64,000 bases of DNA, from assembly GCF_007565055.1 (NCBI RefSeq), contig NC_044562.1:51160250-51224249 (forward strand), written 5' to 3'. Under the pieces are notes generated by a model. That model was not told the origin of the DNA, ran no database searches, and was given only the letters and a program-made list of their open reading frames with translations. How positions within the stretch are numbered: position 1 is the stretch's first letter; each line of letters opens with the position of its first letter. Of this stretch, positions 39,141 to 47,003 are shown in pieces. This stretch comes from Rhinopithecus roxellana. Taxonomy: Eukaryota; Chordata; Mammalia; Primates; Cercopithecidae. The translations under genes and the position numbers were made by a program.

Positions 39141-41665
39141 GAGACGGAGTCTCGCTCTGTCGCCCAGGCTGGAGTGCAGTGGCCGGATCTCAGCTCACTG
39201 CAAGCTCCGCCTCCGGGGTTTTACGCCATTCTCCTGCCTCAGCCTCCCGAGTAGCTGGGACTACAGGCGCCCGCCACCTCGCCCGGCTAGTTTTTTTTTT
39301 TTGTATTTTTTAGTAGAGACGGGGTTTCACCATGTTAGCCAGGATGGTCTCGATCTCCTGACCTCGTGATCCGCCCGTCTCGGCCTCCCAAAGTGCTGGG
39401 ATTATGTAATATTTTTTAAATGCAGTCATTTTTTAGAGTTTATAAACTAAAAAAGATTACATTTTTACAACTCTTTGTTTTCTTTATTTACTACCAAAAC
39501 CAAAAGTTGTTTGGCATGCAATGCTCGGAAGAAGCTGTGTTGCTTTGAGGAGGTGAAGGAAGCTCTTAGAACCAACCTGCAAACAACCCCAGTCTCCCAG
39601 ACATAAACTAAGTCTGGTCAGAAACAACTCTTTCAACATTCACGTAGAAGAAGTGTAGGTGGAACCACCCACGGGTCCTTCAGGAATGAGGCACTTGTAA
39701 TTAGGCAGAAAAAGGTGCGCTTTCAGAAGAGGGGAAGTTGTTCCTGATGAAAGTATTCCATTTCCTGGTCCAGAGAGAAGACCTTCTTAGGGCTAGTTTC
39801 AGAAGTTCCTCCCAGGACTCTCCCACTATCCTGGGGAGGTTCCCAACCCCTATCTCAGAACACTACCTTGATCAGTTCACTTTGGGTAAGTCCACAAATA
39901 ATAATAACAGTAATAAGCAAAGTTCATGAAGACCCTAAATTGGTGAATGATATATGAAAATTCTACCATAATTATTCCAAGCCATGATTACTACAGTGGA
40001 AGCCAAAATAACTGAAAAACGTGAAAACTGAAAAACGTGCCAGGGCATATTTTCTTTCCTAGATATGGTGAGCAAGGCCTAGGTGAACTTTTCAGATTAC
40101 CTAAATAACTCAGTTTTTTACTGTAAATGTCACAAGAATATGGTATAATTTTTCACGGGGCTGCAGAAACTAGAGACATTTATTTGGTGAATTTAAAGAT
40201 AGCCTATGTAACAATTCATATAATATTTAATAACATATGTATACTGCAATTGATTTGTATCAAAAACCTTTTACAACAACCACCACCTCAGGAGGATCCT
40301 ATGACATAAGCAGATACTGTTACTTCATCTTTACAGATGGCTTTTTGGAGGACTAGAAGGGATAAATGGCTTGCACCAGCTAACCTAGTAAATTAGAGGC
40401 AGAGCAGGACTGAAAACTTGGTCTATGTGAGGCAGCCTCATATAACAATGGACAGCAGGAGTCCATCAGACTTGGGCTTGCTGCCTAGCTCTGTTATTTA
40501 CTAGGTGTGTTACCTTGTGTAAATGACTTCACCAACTTTAAATCCTGGTTTCTATTTGTAAAACAAAGCTGATAATCCCTACTTCACAGGATTCTGCAAA
40601 GAAATGAGACACTAGGTGAACTATACCTGGGCTATTTGTCAGTCTTCTCTGTATTCAAGAATGCCTTCGCAGCATAGTGACAAGTCATTTAGTCTTTCCG
40701 AGTCTTAATTTCTCTATTCGTAAACAGAAATAATTCAGACGTACTTGAAAACATTCTTGACTATTTTTTTAAGAACACCATACCATATTCTTGCCAAATT
40801 AACAAGTTTGTACTTTTATAACCTTGCTTCATTTGCTATTTGTGAACTATGCTTGTATAGGGACTCAGTATTTCCATAATGCAAAATAAATCATAAAATC
40901 TTCAGACTCATAGCTATAAAATAAAAGATCTCCTTCTCTTAAACACTCCAAAAACAGACACCATGAACAGACGTGGCCACAGGAGGCATGTATTCCGCAC
41001 GGTTTGTAAGAGCTGTGCAGGCCAGCAAGCACAGGACTATTTCAAGTATTAACTTTTCTATAACTTTAACCATTGTCACTTGTAGTTCTGCCTGATACAT
41101 TCTTTTTTTTTTTTTTAAGCTGTATCTTTTATGATCCAAGAAAACACAACATCAATGTGTTATTCTCCAGAGAAGTTAGAGAAACAGGAAGAAAGCTTTG
41201 CTAAAATTCAAATATGCGGTGCCAAGTGCTACTAGAATAGCATCTATGCTTCTTATGGGTACACTGTGAGGCAGAAACGGCTGTAGCTGGCTAATGGAAG
41301 TTCCGTATCCAAAAAAGGAAACAGTTCAGCTTTTCGGCAGGATAGCTGATAATACAGACTATTACGCATAAAGGGGGAAAATGAGAACATAATCTGGCCA
41401 AAAGTACTCAATGATTTAGTGGCAAGTCGATATACTCACCTAGGAGCAACCATGGCTTAATAACGCCAACCTGCAGGTCCGAGCTAAGGTCCTGCACATA
41501 ACCACAACTACCCCCACTGCTCGGCTCTACTTCTTCCACAACATGAATTCTGGCATCTTTCCATGTTTCTATAATTTTCTTTCCAGTTAGCGTTGTCACC
41601 CTGGTGCATTGCTTCCTGAGATTATCCCGGGAGAATGCTTTAATTTCCTGGTTAAGGGAGTGCAT
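24175..41665 (-). CDS. DUSP19: DUSP19 whole coding region (four exons, spliced)
   Basis: Minus-strand gene for dual-specificity phosphatase 19 (SKRP1), a small cytoplasmic phosphatase known to act in the JNK stress-kinase pathway, including through binding MKK7. Coding exons are 41440-41665, 36733-36779, 33102-33254 and 24175-24402, totalling 654 nt: 217 residues plus stop, the same length as the human protein. All donors are GT and acceptors AG, and phases match (exon 1 ends one base into a Gly codon; the other two joins are phase 0). The catalytic loop HCNAGVSR lies at residues 149-156 (Cys150, Arg156) and the general acid is Asp119 in ILDLPET. No frameshift or premature stop is seen. Compared with the human protein as I remember it, differences are few (Tyr2 to His, Asn14 to Asp, Gly53 to Ser). 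Introns of about 4.7, 3.5 and 8.7 kb carry Alus, L2, an ERV LTR and a retrocopy. Confidence 0.95.
24403..24676. other. DUSP19 intron 3, acceptor-proximal part
   Basis: Begins at the acceptor with a long T-run on the gene strand (24405-24421). Otherwise A/T-rich intronic sequence. Confidence 0.7.
24682..24853. repeat. Minisatellite, about 46-bp unit, four copies
   Basis: Four successive imperfect units start at 24682, 24728, 24763 and 24809 (lengths 46, 35, 46 and 45), each of the pattern CAGTAAAG-ACAC, AAAACCTAACAACTTAGTAG, CAAATGTAT; the second has an internal deletion. In DUSP19 intron 3. Confidence 0.9.
25332..25632 (+). mobile_element. AluY, Old World monkey type
   Basis: Sense young Alu with CTAGCCGGGCGAGTTGGCGG and GAGATCCGGCCACTG; flanked by AGTTAATGATC (25321-25331 and 25633-25643). 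In intron 3, antisense to DUSP19. Confidence 0.95.
25644..26640. other. DUSP19 intron 3, no feature recognised
   Basis: A/T-rich intronic sequence without coding, RNA or repeat signature that I recognise. Confidence 0.6.
26640..27060 (+). repeat. L2 3'-end fragments (two)
   Basis: TAGTAGGTATTCCATAACTGT near 26800 and AGATTGCAAGCTCCTGGAGG near 26991 match the end of L2 3' UTRs. Confidence 0.5.
27130..27436 (+). repeat. AluS with AAAAAC tail
   Basis: Sense Alu ending in an (AAAAAC)n tail; the next L1 insertion abuts it. Confidence 0.92.
27452..27906 (+). mobile_element. L1P 3'-end insertion
   Basis: 5'-truncated L1 (AGCACTACTCATAATAGCAA to CAGAACTTAAAAA) flanked by AAAACCTTGGGCATA (27437-27451) and AAAACCTTGGGTATA (27907-27921). 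The usual ATGCAGCCATAAAAGGAATG block is present. No intact frame. Confidence 0.88.
27922..28244. other. Unassigned intronic sequence
   Basis: The minus strand has a short open stretch reading [19 protein letters not shown] and on, which looks gene-like but ends quickly and matches nothing I recognise. It may be an old fragment of a gene or repeat. Confidence 0.35.
28245..28898 (+). mobile_element. Class I ERV solo LTR in intron 3
   Basis: LTR-like unit with several CCAAT boxes (ACCAATCAT, ACCAATCAG twice), a 75-base tandem segment containing TTTGTAACTTCAC and a CCAAT box, an AATAAA near 28769 and a U5-like end CCAAGAACCTGGACAAC to GGTAACA. No internal ERV genes. The 5' boundary is uncertain and the family is not assigned. 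Antisense to DUSP19. Confidence 0.65.
29102..29459 (+). pseudogene. 5'-truncated retrocopy of an unidentified mRNA 3' end
   Basis: A GC-rich, non-repeat block of about 330 bp followed by a pure A tail (29432-29458) and flanked by the direct repeat GCAGGCTATA (29092-29101 and 29460-29469). These are the marks of LINE-mediated retrotransposition of a polyadenylated mRNA. An ATAAAG-like signal lies about 40 bases before the tail. The first 135 bases are open in one frame, containing [19 protein letters not shown] and ending at a TGA near 29238, which could be the C-terminus of the parent. I do not recognise the parent gene. It lies in DUSP19 intron 3, antisense to the gene. Confidence 0.75.
29470..30071. 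other. DUSP19 intron 3, no feature recognised
   Basis: A/T-rich intronic sequence; no exon or repeat recognised. Confidence 0.6.
30072..30318 (+). repeat. AluS, 3'-truncated
   Basis: Starts TCCAGGCATGATGGCTC and breaks off after TGAGATTGTGTCAATGCACTG without the terminal tail. Confidence 0.88.
30320..31085 (+). repeat. Old LTR-like sequence, family unknown
   Basis: Ends in CTTTGTTTTTAGGAAACCCA then AACTAAAA, a common 3' end of old ERVL/MaLR LTRs, preceded by CCTCTCAAATTAATCATC. Classification is tentative. Confidence 0.35.
31436..31768 (+). repeat. AluS
   Basis: Sense Alu with a small internal duplication (GTTGCAGTGAGCC then GTTTGCAGTGTGCC); target-site duplication AAAACCTCTTCCTT near 31421-31434, repeated near 31772-31785. 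Confidence 0.92.
31802..32106. mobile_element. Tigger-type MITE with TA duplication
   Basis: Nonautonomous DNA element with terminal inverted repeats AGTCATGCATCATTTAAC and ATTATGCAGTGCATGACTG, flanked by TA on both sides. Internal TCATAGAGTGTATTCACACA and CTAAACATAGAAAAGGTA fit the Tigger3/4-derived family by memory. No transposase. Confidence 0.8.
32107..33101. other. DUSP19 intron 3, donor-proximal part
   Basis: Mostly unique A/T-rich sequence. A purine tract (GGAAAGAAAGGAGAGAGG and on) lies at about 32230-32293. Confidence 0.6.
33102..33254 (-). CDS. DUSP19: DUSP19 coding exon 3
   Basis: Encodes residues 92-142 (51 codons), starting [10 protein letters not shown] and ending FIEEAKRK. 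The acceptor is CTCTTTAAG before GTGACTCAT and the donor is AAG|GTGAGT. It carries the general-acid Asp119 in ILDLPET. The exon is phase 0 at both ends, so skipping it would keep the frame but remove the general acid; such a product would be expected to be catalytically weak or dead (inference). Confidence 0.95.
33480..33762 (-). repeat. AluJ
   Basis: Antisense diverged Alu (GAGACAGGGTCTCTTTCTGTC to CCACCACACCTGGCC), preceded by a CT/C-rich run at 33430-33468. In intron 2. Confidence 0.9.
33790..33940 (+). repeat. L2 3'-end fragment
   Basis: ACTAGAAACTACACGAAGGT and AGGGACCATGTTTAACTTAG resemble the L2 3' end. Confidence 0.4.
34050..34175 (+). repeat. MER5A-like (hAT-Charlie) fragment
   Basis: GCACATTAGAGTCACCTGATG, CTCATACCCAGAGATTCTGA match the MER5 family layout. 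Confidence 0.5.
34305..34442 (+). repeat. Alu 3' half
   Basis: 5'-truncated Alu right end (GAGAATCACTTGAACCCAGG to GAGACTCCATCTC) with an A/G tail. Confidence 0.88.
34530..36290 (+). repeat. L2 relic with reverse-transcriptase region and 3' UTR
   Basis: A long L2 copy in intron 2. The decayed reverse-transcriptase region is recognisable: near 35115 the sequence corresponds to the YADDSQIY catalytic block, near 35200 to the KLNMSKTE block, and near 35475 to the DYCNSLL block. Then come AAGTCCAAACAACTAACTCT and TCACTTCCTCCAGGAAGTCT of the 3' UTR. Frames are broken throughout. An Alu monomer interrupts it at 35842-35986. Confidence 0.75.
35842..35986 (-). repeat. Alu left monomer
   Basis: Antisense single Alu monomer (GAGATAGAGTCTTGCTTTGT to CTGAGATTACAGGC) inserted in the L2. 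Confidence 0.8.
36291..36732. other. DUSP19 intron 2, donor flank of exon 2
   Basis: Unique sequence with an open but unremarkable frame at 36352-36606; nothing recognised. Confidence 0.6.
36733..36779 (-). CDS. DUSP19: DUSP19 coding exon 2 (47 nt)
   Basis: A very short exon encoding the end of Gly76 and then [15 protein letters not shown], which matches human DUSP19. The acceptor is TTTTTTCTAG before the exon and the donor is AACAAG|GTAAAA. It is phase 1 at its 5' side and phase 0 at its 3' side, so skipping this exon alone would shift the frame. It encodes the loop and helix between the first strand of the phosphatase domain and the VTHILNV strand. Confidence 0.93.
36890..37150 (+). repeat. 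Old L1 (L1M) 3'-side fragment
   Basis: GTTCACCATAGTATTGTTTG, then AAAAATGGTACAATTGTGTC and ACAGCCATTACC match the conserved segment of old L1 3' regions. In intron 1. Confidence 0.55.
37158..37352 (+). repeat. AluJ, 5'-truncated
   Basis: Starts in the first monomer at CCTGAACAACATTGTGAGAC and ends CAGCCTGGGTGACACAGCAAG, leading into a purine tract. Confidence 0.85.
37353..37488 (+). repeat. GA-rich purine tract
   Basis: About 135 bases of almost uninterrupted A/G (AGGGAGGGAGGGAGG, GAAAGGAAGG motifs) grown from the Alu tail. Confidence 0.95.
37525..37824 (+). repeat. AluS
   Basis: Sense Alu from GGCCAGAAGTGGTGGC to CATCTCAGGAAAAAAA. Confidence 0.92.
37825..38695. other. DUSP19 intron 1, no feature recognised
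   Basis: Intronic unique sequence; no exon or repeat recognised. Confidence 0.6.
38696..39003 (+). repeat. AluJ with (AAAT)n tail
   Basis: Sense diverged Alu whose tail has become AAATAAATAAATAAAT. Confidence 0.9.
39101..39404 (-). mobile_element. AluY, Old World monkey type, 5'-truncated
   Basis: Antisense young Alu with about 38 T; it stops at CTGGGATTA, missing the first ~40 bases of the element. Short direct repeat TATGTAAT at both ends (about 39094 and 39404). Confidence 0.92.
39405..40259. other. DUSP19 intron 1, no feature recognised
   Basis: Unique sequence; a small direct repeat AACTGAAAAACGTG occurs twice at about 40009-40037. Confidence 0.6.
40260..40440 (-). repeat. MIR
   Basis: TTCATCTTTACAGATGGC, GGCAGAGCAGGACTGAAA fit the reverse of MIR. 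Confidence 0.6.
40445..40640 (+). repeat. MIR
   Basis: GACTTGGGCTTGCTGCCTAG, CTCTGTTATTTACTAGGTGTG, TGATAATCCCTACTTCACAG match the MIR core in sense, directly after an antisense MIR. Confidence 0.65.
41440..41665 (-). CDS. DUSP19: DUSP19 coding exon 1
   Basis: Encodes residues 1-75 plus the first base of Gly76. The chosen start, ATG at 41665-41663, gives [13 protein letters not shown], matching the human start MYSLNQ apart from residue 2. The reading frame stays open upstream, but the only further start-like codon there is TTG (41695-41693), so this is the first in-frame ATG. A purine (G) is at -3; +4 is C. The donor reads CTAG|GTGAGT at the left edge. This N-terminal region precedes the catalytic core; it contains KPWLLLG, the beginning of the phosphatase fold. 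An ATG followed at once by TAA overlaps the start codon by one base (see findings). Confidence 0.95.
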
Positions 41666-41905
41666 TACATGAGCAGAGGCTGGGAACAAATACAAACAAA
41701 TCCAGCAGGCACAGAGAAGGGCTGAACTGCCAGTCCCTTACGGCCCAGGTAACAAAGACAGCCTCAGAGGTGCTCGCCCATCTAGGTAACAGCAGCAGCC
41801 ACAGGCCGAGAGACCGAGTCGTCCAGCTCCGTTTCTCCCAGCGATGCAATGTAAGGCGAAATTTGATTGGTCATTGAGACACAAGTGCCAATTGGATGCT
41901 GTTTC
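41666..41905 (-). promoter_or_regulatory. DUSP19: DUSP19 5' UTR and proximal promoter (approximate)
   Basis: This is the segment directly upstream of the DUSP19 start codon. It is repeat-free and richer in CpG than its surroundings, notably 41755-41860. Two CCAAT motifs are readable: ATTGG on + at 41866-41870 (CCAAT on the gene strand) and the palindrome CCAATTGG at 41888-41895, about 22 bases further out. No TATA box is obvious, which suits a housekeeping-type promoter. The transcription start cannot be fixed from sequence; somewhere near 41840 is plausible (inference). Confidence 0.5.
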
Positions 41906-42249
41906 TTCTTCCTGTCAGCCAGAAATCTGCATTTTCCCGAAAAGCTCAAGGGATCCACTGGGGGAGACTTCTTATTGTTGCTGTTTAAATTTAGCTTTAT
42001 AATACACGCAGAATGGTAAAATATAAGACTTCGTTGGAGAAAGGGATGACATGTCCTCGTTCTTTAAAGGCAGTGATTTTCTGATATATTCTGTTGGTGT
42101 CACTTACGGCAGTGACTATAGACGATCCGTGCTGACCTATGTATCGCTATCGCTTGAATGAGACAAGCGGAGTCACCTTGCAAATCACCCTATGTCCCAA
42201 AGCCTTTCCTGCCCGTCTGCTTTTAGGCTAGTCCAGGAGGGCTAGAGCG

Positions 42250-42771
42250 GACGTTGTTTCTCGCTTCCTGTATCCTTCACACATTCTCCTTTTGCTGTTA
42301 ATGCAAGAGGAACGTTTACTAGATAAAGTTGTTTTGCATATTTGTGAGGAAACAATTTAAATAAACTGGGAAAAAAGATATCTTTTTAAAATTTATGCTC
42401 ATATATGTAGACAGACAAGAGCTTAAAATTTATGTATTTTCTGACTTTCAGCCTACATTTTCATTTCATACAGTAAATATACATCCTAAAGAAGAATTAC
42501 AGCAAGTCCCTCCATATGAAGTATTAAGAAAATCAATTGTGTAAGCATCCACATTTATAAAACAAATATATTATAGAACGATGATTCTGATTACCAAAAA
42601 AAAGTTTTGTAAAAGAAATCACAAGATTCCTTTAAAGAGAAATTTTTCAAACCCCTATTAAAGTAAATGTAATTTTAAATGAATTTCAACGCAATGTATA
42701 AACACATATATAAAATGAAGAAGTTGCACTTATGAAAACCTTTCTTCCAATACCACATATTAAAAATTTGT
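42250..42771. other. Upstream flank of DUSP19, no feature recognised
   Basis: A/T-rich unique sequence beyond the promoter region; nothing recognised. Confidence 0.55.
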
Positions 42772-42772
42772 G

Positions 42773-43052
42773 GCCGGGCGCGGTGGCTCAAGCCTGTAAT
42801 CCCAGCACTTTGGGAGGCCGAGACGGGCGGATCACGAGGTCAGGAGATCGAGACCATCCTGGCTAACATGGTGAAACCCCGTCTCTACTAAAAAATACAA
42901 AAAACTAGCCGGGCGAGGTGGTGGGCGCCTGTAGTCCCAGCTACTGGGGAGGCTGAGGCAGGAGAATGGCGTAAACCTGGGAGGCGGAGCTTGCAGTGAG
43001 CTGAGATCCGGCCACTGCACTCCAGCCTGGGTGACAGAGCGAGACTCCGTCT

Positions 43053-43104
<52 letters not shown>
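42773..43104 (+). mobile_element. AluY, Old World monkey type, very young
   Basis: Nearly consensus young Alu with an uninterrupted 51-base A tail (43054-43104). Target-site duplication AAAAATTTGTG about 42762-42772 and 43100-43110. The intact tail suggests a recent insertion. Confidence 0.95.
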
Positions 43105-43108
<4 letters not shown>

Positions 43109-43145
43109 TGTTGTTATTGAAACTTTCTGACGTAAAATTCAACAG

Positions 43146-43535
43146 TTATGGATTGACTATTTCTGTCCCTTCAAAATGCATATGTTAAAGCTTTAAACCT
43201 CAAGGTGATGGTATTTAAATGGGACTTTTAGGATGTAATTTAGAATTAGAATAAGACCCTAGGGTAGAGTCCTCATGATGGGTTTAGTGGCTTCAGGAGA
43301 ACTTAAAGAGATCTTCCAGCTCCCCTGTATGGACCAAGGAAAGACAGTATGAGGACATAAGAAGAAGCTGGCTGTCTACAAGCCAAGAAGAGAGCTCTCA
43401 CCAGGAACTGAATAAGCCAGCACCTTGATCTTGGACTTCTCAGCCTCCAGAACTGTAAGAAAATTTATTTTGGTTGTTTAAGCAACATCGTTTATGGCAT
43501 TTTGTTAGAGCAGCCTCAGCAGACTGAGATATAAA
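43146..43535 (+). mobile_element. MLT1 LTR (MaLR)
   Basis: Solo old LTR: TTCAAAATGCATATGTTAAAG, AGCACCTTGATCTTGGACTT, CCTCCAGAACTGTAAGAAAA, ending AGCAGACTGAGATATA. Confidence 0.8.
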
Positions 43536-43563
43536 CCAAATTTCTCCCTCTCGGAAAGAGAAC

Positions 43564-43893
43564 AGGCCTGGTACAGTGGCTCATGTCTGTAATCCCAGCA
43601 CTTTGGGAGGCCAAAAAGAGTGGATTGCTTGAGCCCAAGAGTTCGAGACCAGCCTGGGCAACATGATGAAACCTCAACTCCACTAAAAAAATACAAAAAA
43701 AATTAGCCATGTTTGGTGGCACGTGCCTGTAGTCTCAGCTACCTGGGAGGCTGAGCTGGGAGGAGCACCTGAGCTAAGGAGTTTGAGGCTGCAGTGAGCC
43801 ATGATCATGCCACTGTACTCCAGCCTGGGCAACAGAGTAAGACCCTGTCTCAAAAAAAGAAAAAGAAAAAAAAATGTATATATATATATATAT
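43564..43893 (+). repeat. AluJ plus (TA)n
   Basis: Sense diverged Alu, A/G tail, followed by a short (TA)n run at 43876-43893. Confidence 0.9.
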
Positions 43894-44039
43894 GCTCAGG
43901 CTATCTGCAGGACATCCTAAAATGAAAAACTGAAGAAACTATTTGCATTTTTAAAACAACAATCACAGACTCATCAAAAAACAACTCTAACCATAAATCA
44001 ATCCATATATTTATCATAATAATGATAAAAAAAAAGTAC

Positions 44040-44335
44040 TATTAAGCATTTACTGCATGCTAGGCACTGTGCTTATAAAAAATTTTAGATTCTTAGTATT
44101 ATCACTTAGCTGTTTAACAATGCTTTACACGCATTATCATATTTGACCTCACCCCTAACCTATTATGTACATACTATTATAATCATCTTCATTTTACAAC
44201 TGGGAAAAACTCAGGTACAGAGAAAGCATGTCACATAGTCTACATTTCACAGCTCATAAGTTTAGAATCTCAAATAAAACCTATGTTTGTTTCCATCCAG
44301 TGCCTTAATTCTTATTTACTGTAGAATACTGCCCT
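44040..44335 (-). repeat. MIR
   Basis: TTTACTGCATGCTAGGCACT, ATCTTCATTTTACAACTGGG, ACTCAGGTACAGAGAAAG follow reverse MIR. Confidence 0.65.
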
Positions 44336-44354
44336 GCTTCCAAAATAATTACAA

Positions 44355-46045
44355 TTAATGAATATTTATTGAGCATCAACTATGTGCCTGGCACTGTGAC
44401 AGTCATTGGAAATATAGCAGTGAATAAAAACAAAGTCCCTTATTTCATGGATCTTACATCCAAGTGGAGGGAGCAAGAAACAAATATAGATATAACGATG
44501 TTGGGTCACAATTTAAATGCTAAAAAAAAATCAAGGAAAATAAGGGAACGGAGTGAGAGGGCAGTGTGTTATTTGCTTTAGGGTGGTAAGAGAAAGCACT
44601 TCTGATTCAGTGAAAATTGAACAGAGACTTGAATAAAGTGCAGAAGCCAGCCCTGTAGATATATGGGGGAATAGCTTCATAACCAAGTGTCTAAATCTGC
44701 TGACAGATTTGGAATGTCTATGCCAAGTGCTGAAACAGGCGTGCACTAGTAGGAGATGGAGAGGTTCAAGAAACACCTGGGTAGCTAACTTGGCTTTAAG
44801 GGAGTGAATTAAGGGAAAGAATTGGAGGAGATGTGGACAGAGAGAAATGATAAGAACTTTGGCTTGTATTCTGAGTGATGGGAAGCCACAGGAAGGAACT
44901 AGGGAAAGGAATCATATGATGGATCCTGTGTTGTGCTACCCAGATCCTTCTTCAATGAATACCTATTGTCTCCACTACCAGGTGTACTATTGGCTGACTG
45001 GTAACAATCCCTTCAGGGACTGCTGCAGCTGCAGAGGGCTGCTTTGCTGAGGTTGTGTCCCTTATGGAATAGACCACATCCGTGGCTGATTGATGAGGGG
45101 GCATAAAGATCTGTGTGTTAGCCCAATTTGGAACAATTCTGAGGAGCCATTCTAGCTCCGAAAAGCTAACATGTGGTTGGCTAACCCTGTCATTGGATCT
45201 GTATAGCCACTTAACTTCTGTGTCTGCCCAATTCTGCTTTCTTCTTCCCTTCTACAAGTGTTGATCCCAAGGGCACTCTTTGAAAAGTCTTACATGCTAA
45301 ACTCTACCTGAGTCAGCTTCCAGGAAACTTAATCTATGACAAGTGACATGACATTGCTTATGCCATAGAAGGGTCTTCCTGGCTACTATAAGGAAAGGGA
45401 GCTCCCTTTCCTGCTTGTTGTTAGGAGACTACTACAGAGGTCCAGATGGAAGATGACAGTTGCTTGGGCTAGAATGGCAACAGAAGGAAGGTAAGAAGTA
45501 GTCAGATTCTAGGGACACATGAGAATCATGCCAAGAGAATCTGTTAGTAGATTGATGTGGAGTGATTAGGATAATTCCAAAGTTCTTAGCCTAAGCAACT
45601 GAAGAATAGATTTGCCAGTTACCAAGAAAGAGGTGATGTGAATATGAGAAGTTTGTGACTTGTTGAGTTTAATACTCCTATTAGTCAACCAAATGGAGAT
45701 GTCAATTAGTCAGCCAAATGGAGACATCAAGTGGGCAGCTATACATATGAATCTGGACTTCATAAGAGAGGTATCTGCTGGAAATGCAACTTCTGGAGTA
45801 ATCAGCTTAAAGATGCTATATAAAGCCATGGAGCTGAATGAGATGGCCTGGTAGTGAGGGTTGATAGAGAAACCTCATGTATACCAAAGTGACTAATAAG
45901 GAGAGGTTAGGGAGTTGAATGAAAATGAATGAGAAAGAGAGAGAGTTCTGAGAGTACAAGTAAAGAAAATGTATTAAAGTACAGAGTGTGATCAGCTGTT
46001 TCATATGCTGTTGATAGTGTTGGGTAAGATGAAGACTGTGCACTA
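44355..46045 (-). repeat. L2 relic, antisense, with reverse-transcriptase region
   Basis: Reverse-oriented L2 counterpart of the 34530-36290 copy: TTATTGAGCATCAACTATGTG (3' end), ACTTTGGCTTGTATTCTGAG, then reverse-transcriptase region to about 46040 (AAATGGAGATGTCAATTAGT, ATGCTATATAAAGCCATGG). Interrupted by an unrelated block at 44940-45350. Contains a 25-base tandem duplication at 45681-45730. Confidence 0.7.
44940..45350 (+). repeat. Old LTR-like block inside the L2
   Basis: Splits the L2 relic. Ends CAGCTTCCAGGAAACTTAATC after GATCCCAAGGGCACTCTTTG, an ERVL LTR-like 3' end (LTR16/LTR33 style). Tentative. Confidence 0.35.
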
Positions 46046-46094
46046 TAATGGATTTAAAGACGCCTTCAACAAGAACAGATCTATTTCCCAGGAA

Positions 46095-46310
46095 TATAAA
46101 AACAGTATCTGATTCAATCCCTATGATAACCTAATAAAATAGGTATCCATTCTCTTTTTATAAAGAAGGACATTTAACTTGGAACCTAAGGACACAGCCT
46201 TTGGTCACACAGTTCAGATCTGTTAGGTAACAGATCTGAGTAACAAGGTTGAACACAGTTCTATCTTACTCATGAGCCCATATTCTATACACCACATCAT
46301 TCTGCAGAGG
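46095..46310 (-). repeat. MIR
   Basis: ACCTAATAAAATAGGTATCC, CACACAGTTCAGATCTG fit reverse MIR. Confidence 0.5.
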
Positions 46311-46429
46311 ATGGGTAGAGTTGTTGGCTATATATGGATAGCTGCAGTCCCTGCTGGTAATACTAGAATATTAACATTGCAGTAACATTGGTTGTTAATA
46401 TCCTGACACCTAGATGCTACCCAACTCAT

Positions 46430-46552
46430 ATCAACATTTTGCAGAAGAACCAAGGTGCAGAAAAGTAAACTGATTTGCCCAAGTTCACATCCCTTATAAT
46501 CCTAGGTCCCTTGACTCAATATACAATGCTTGTTCCACTGCACTGTATGGCT
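46430..46552 (-). repeat. MIR fragment
   Basis: GTAAACTGATTTGCCCAAGT then TCCACTGCACTGTATGG fit reverse MIR. Confidence 0.5.
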
Positions 46553-46864
46553 TTCCAAAAAGCCCCTTAAGGGCAAAAATCCTTTACACAAAGCTAGCTT
46601 AGAGTGCTGGCAGGAGAGAAATAAGAGGCAAAATGTTATTAGACCCAGGCTAGAGGGAGAGGGCAGCATTCCACCCCTGGAGAAGGCATTGCCTATGCTG
46701 ACACGTGAATAGTAAGAGATTGTCCTGCAAGAAAGGGCACATCCTTACAAGGGCTAAAGGGCCTTGGATCTGAGGAAAAGGGAAAAGTGTGAAGTGAATA
46801 CATCCTAGAATATGTTCCTGTGTTCTCCATATAATTCTTCTCTCCTAACAGATTTAGAGTGTCT

Positions 46865-47003
46865 ATGTGAAGTGCTATGCTAGGCATTTTCTGAGCATTA
46901 CCTCTAATCCTCACAAAATCCCACTTTTAGATAAAGTGGCTAAATCGCAATGAAGTAGTAAGCAGTGGGTCTTGTATACTTAGTCTCAGGTCTGTTGAAT
47001 TCT
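46865..47003 (-). repeat. MIR fragment
   Basis: GTGCTATGCTAGGCATTTTC, CCTCTAATCCTCACAAAATC fit reverse MIR; an Alu sits at its end. Confidence 0.5.

Noticed and set aside
41408..41695. Longer DUSP19 N-terminus starting at 41695
   Set aside because: The upstream codon is TTG, not ATG; the ATG at 41665 matches the known protein start.
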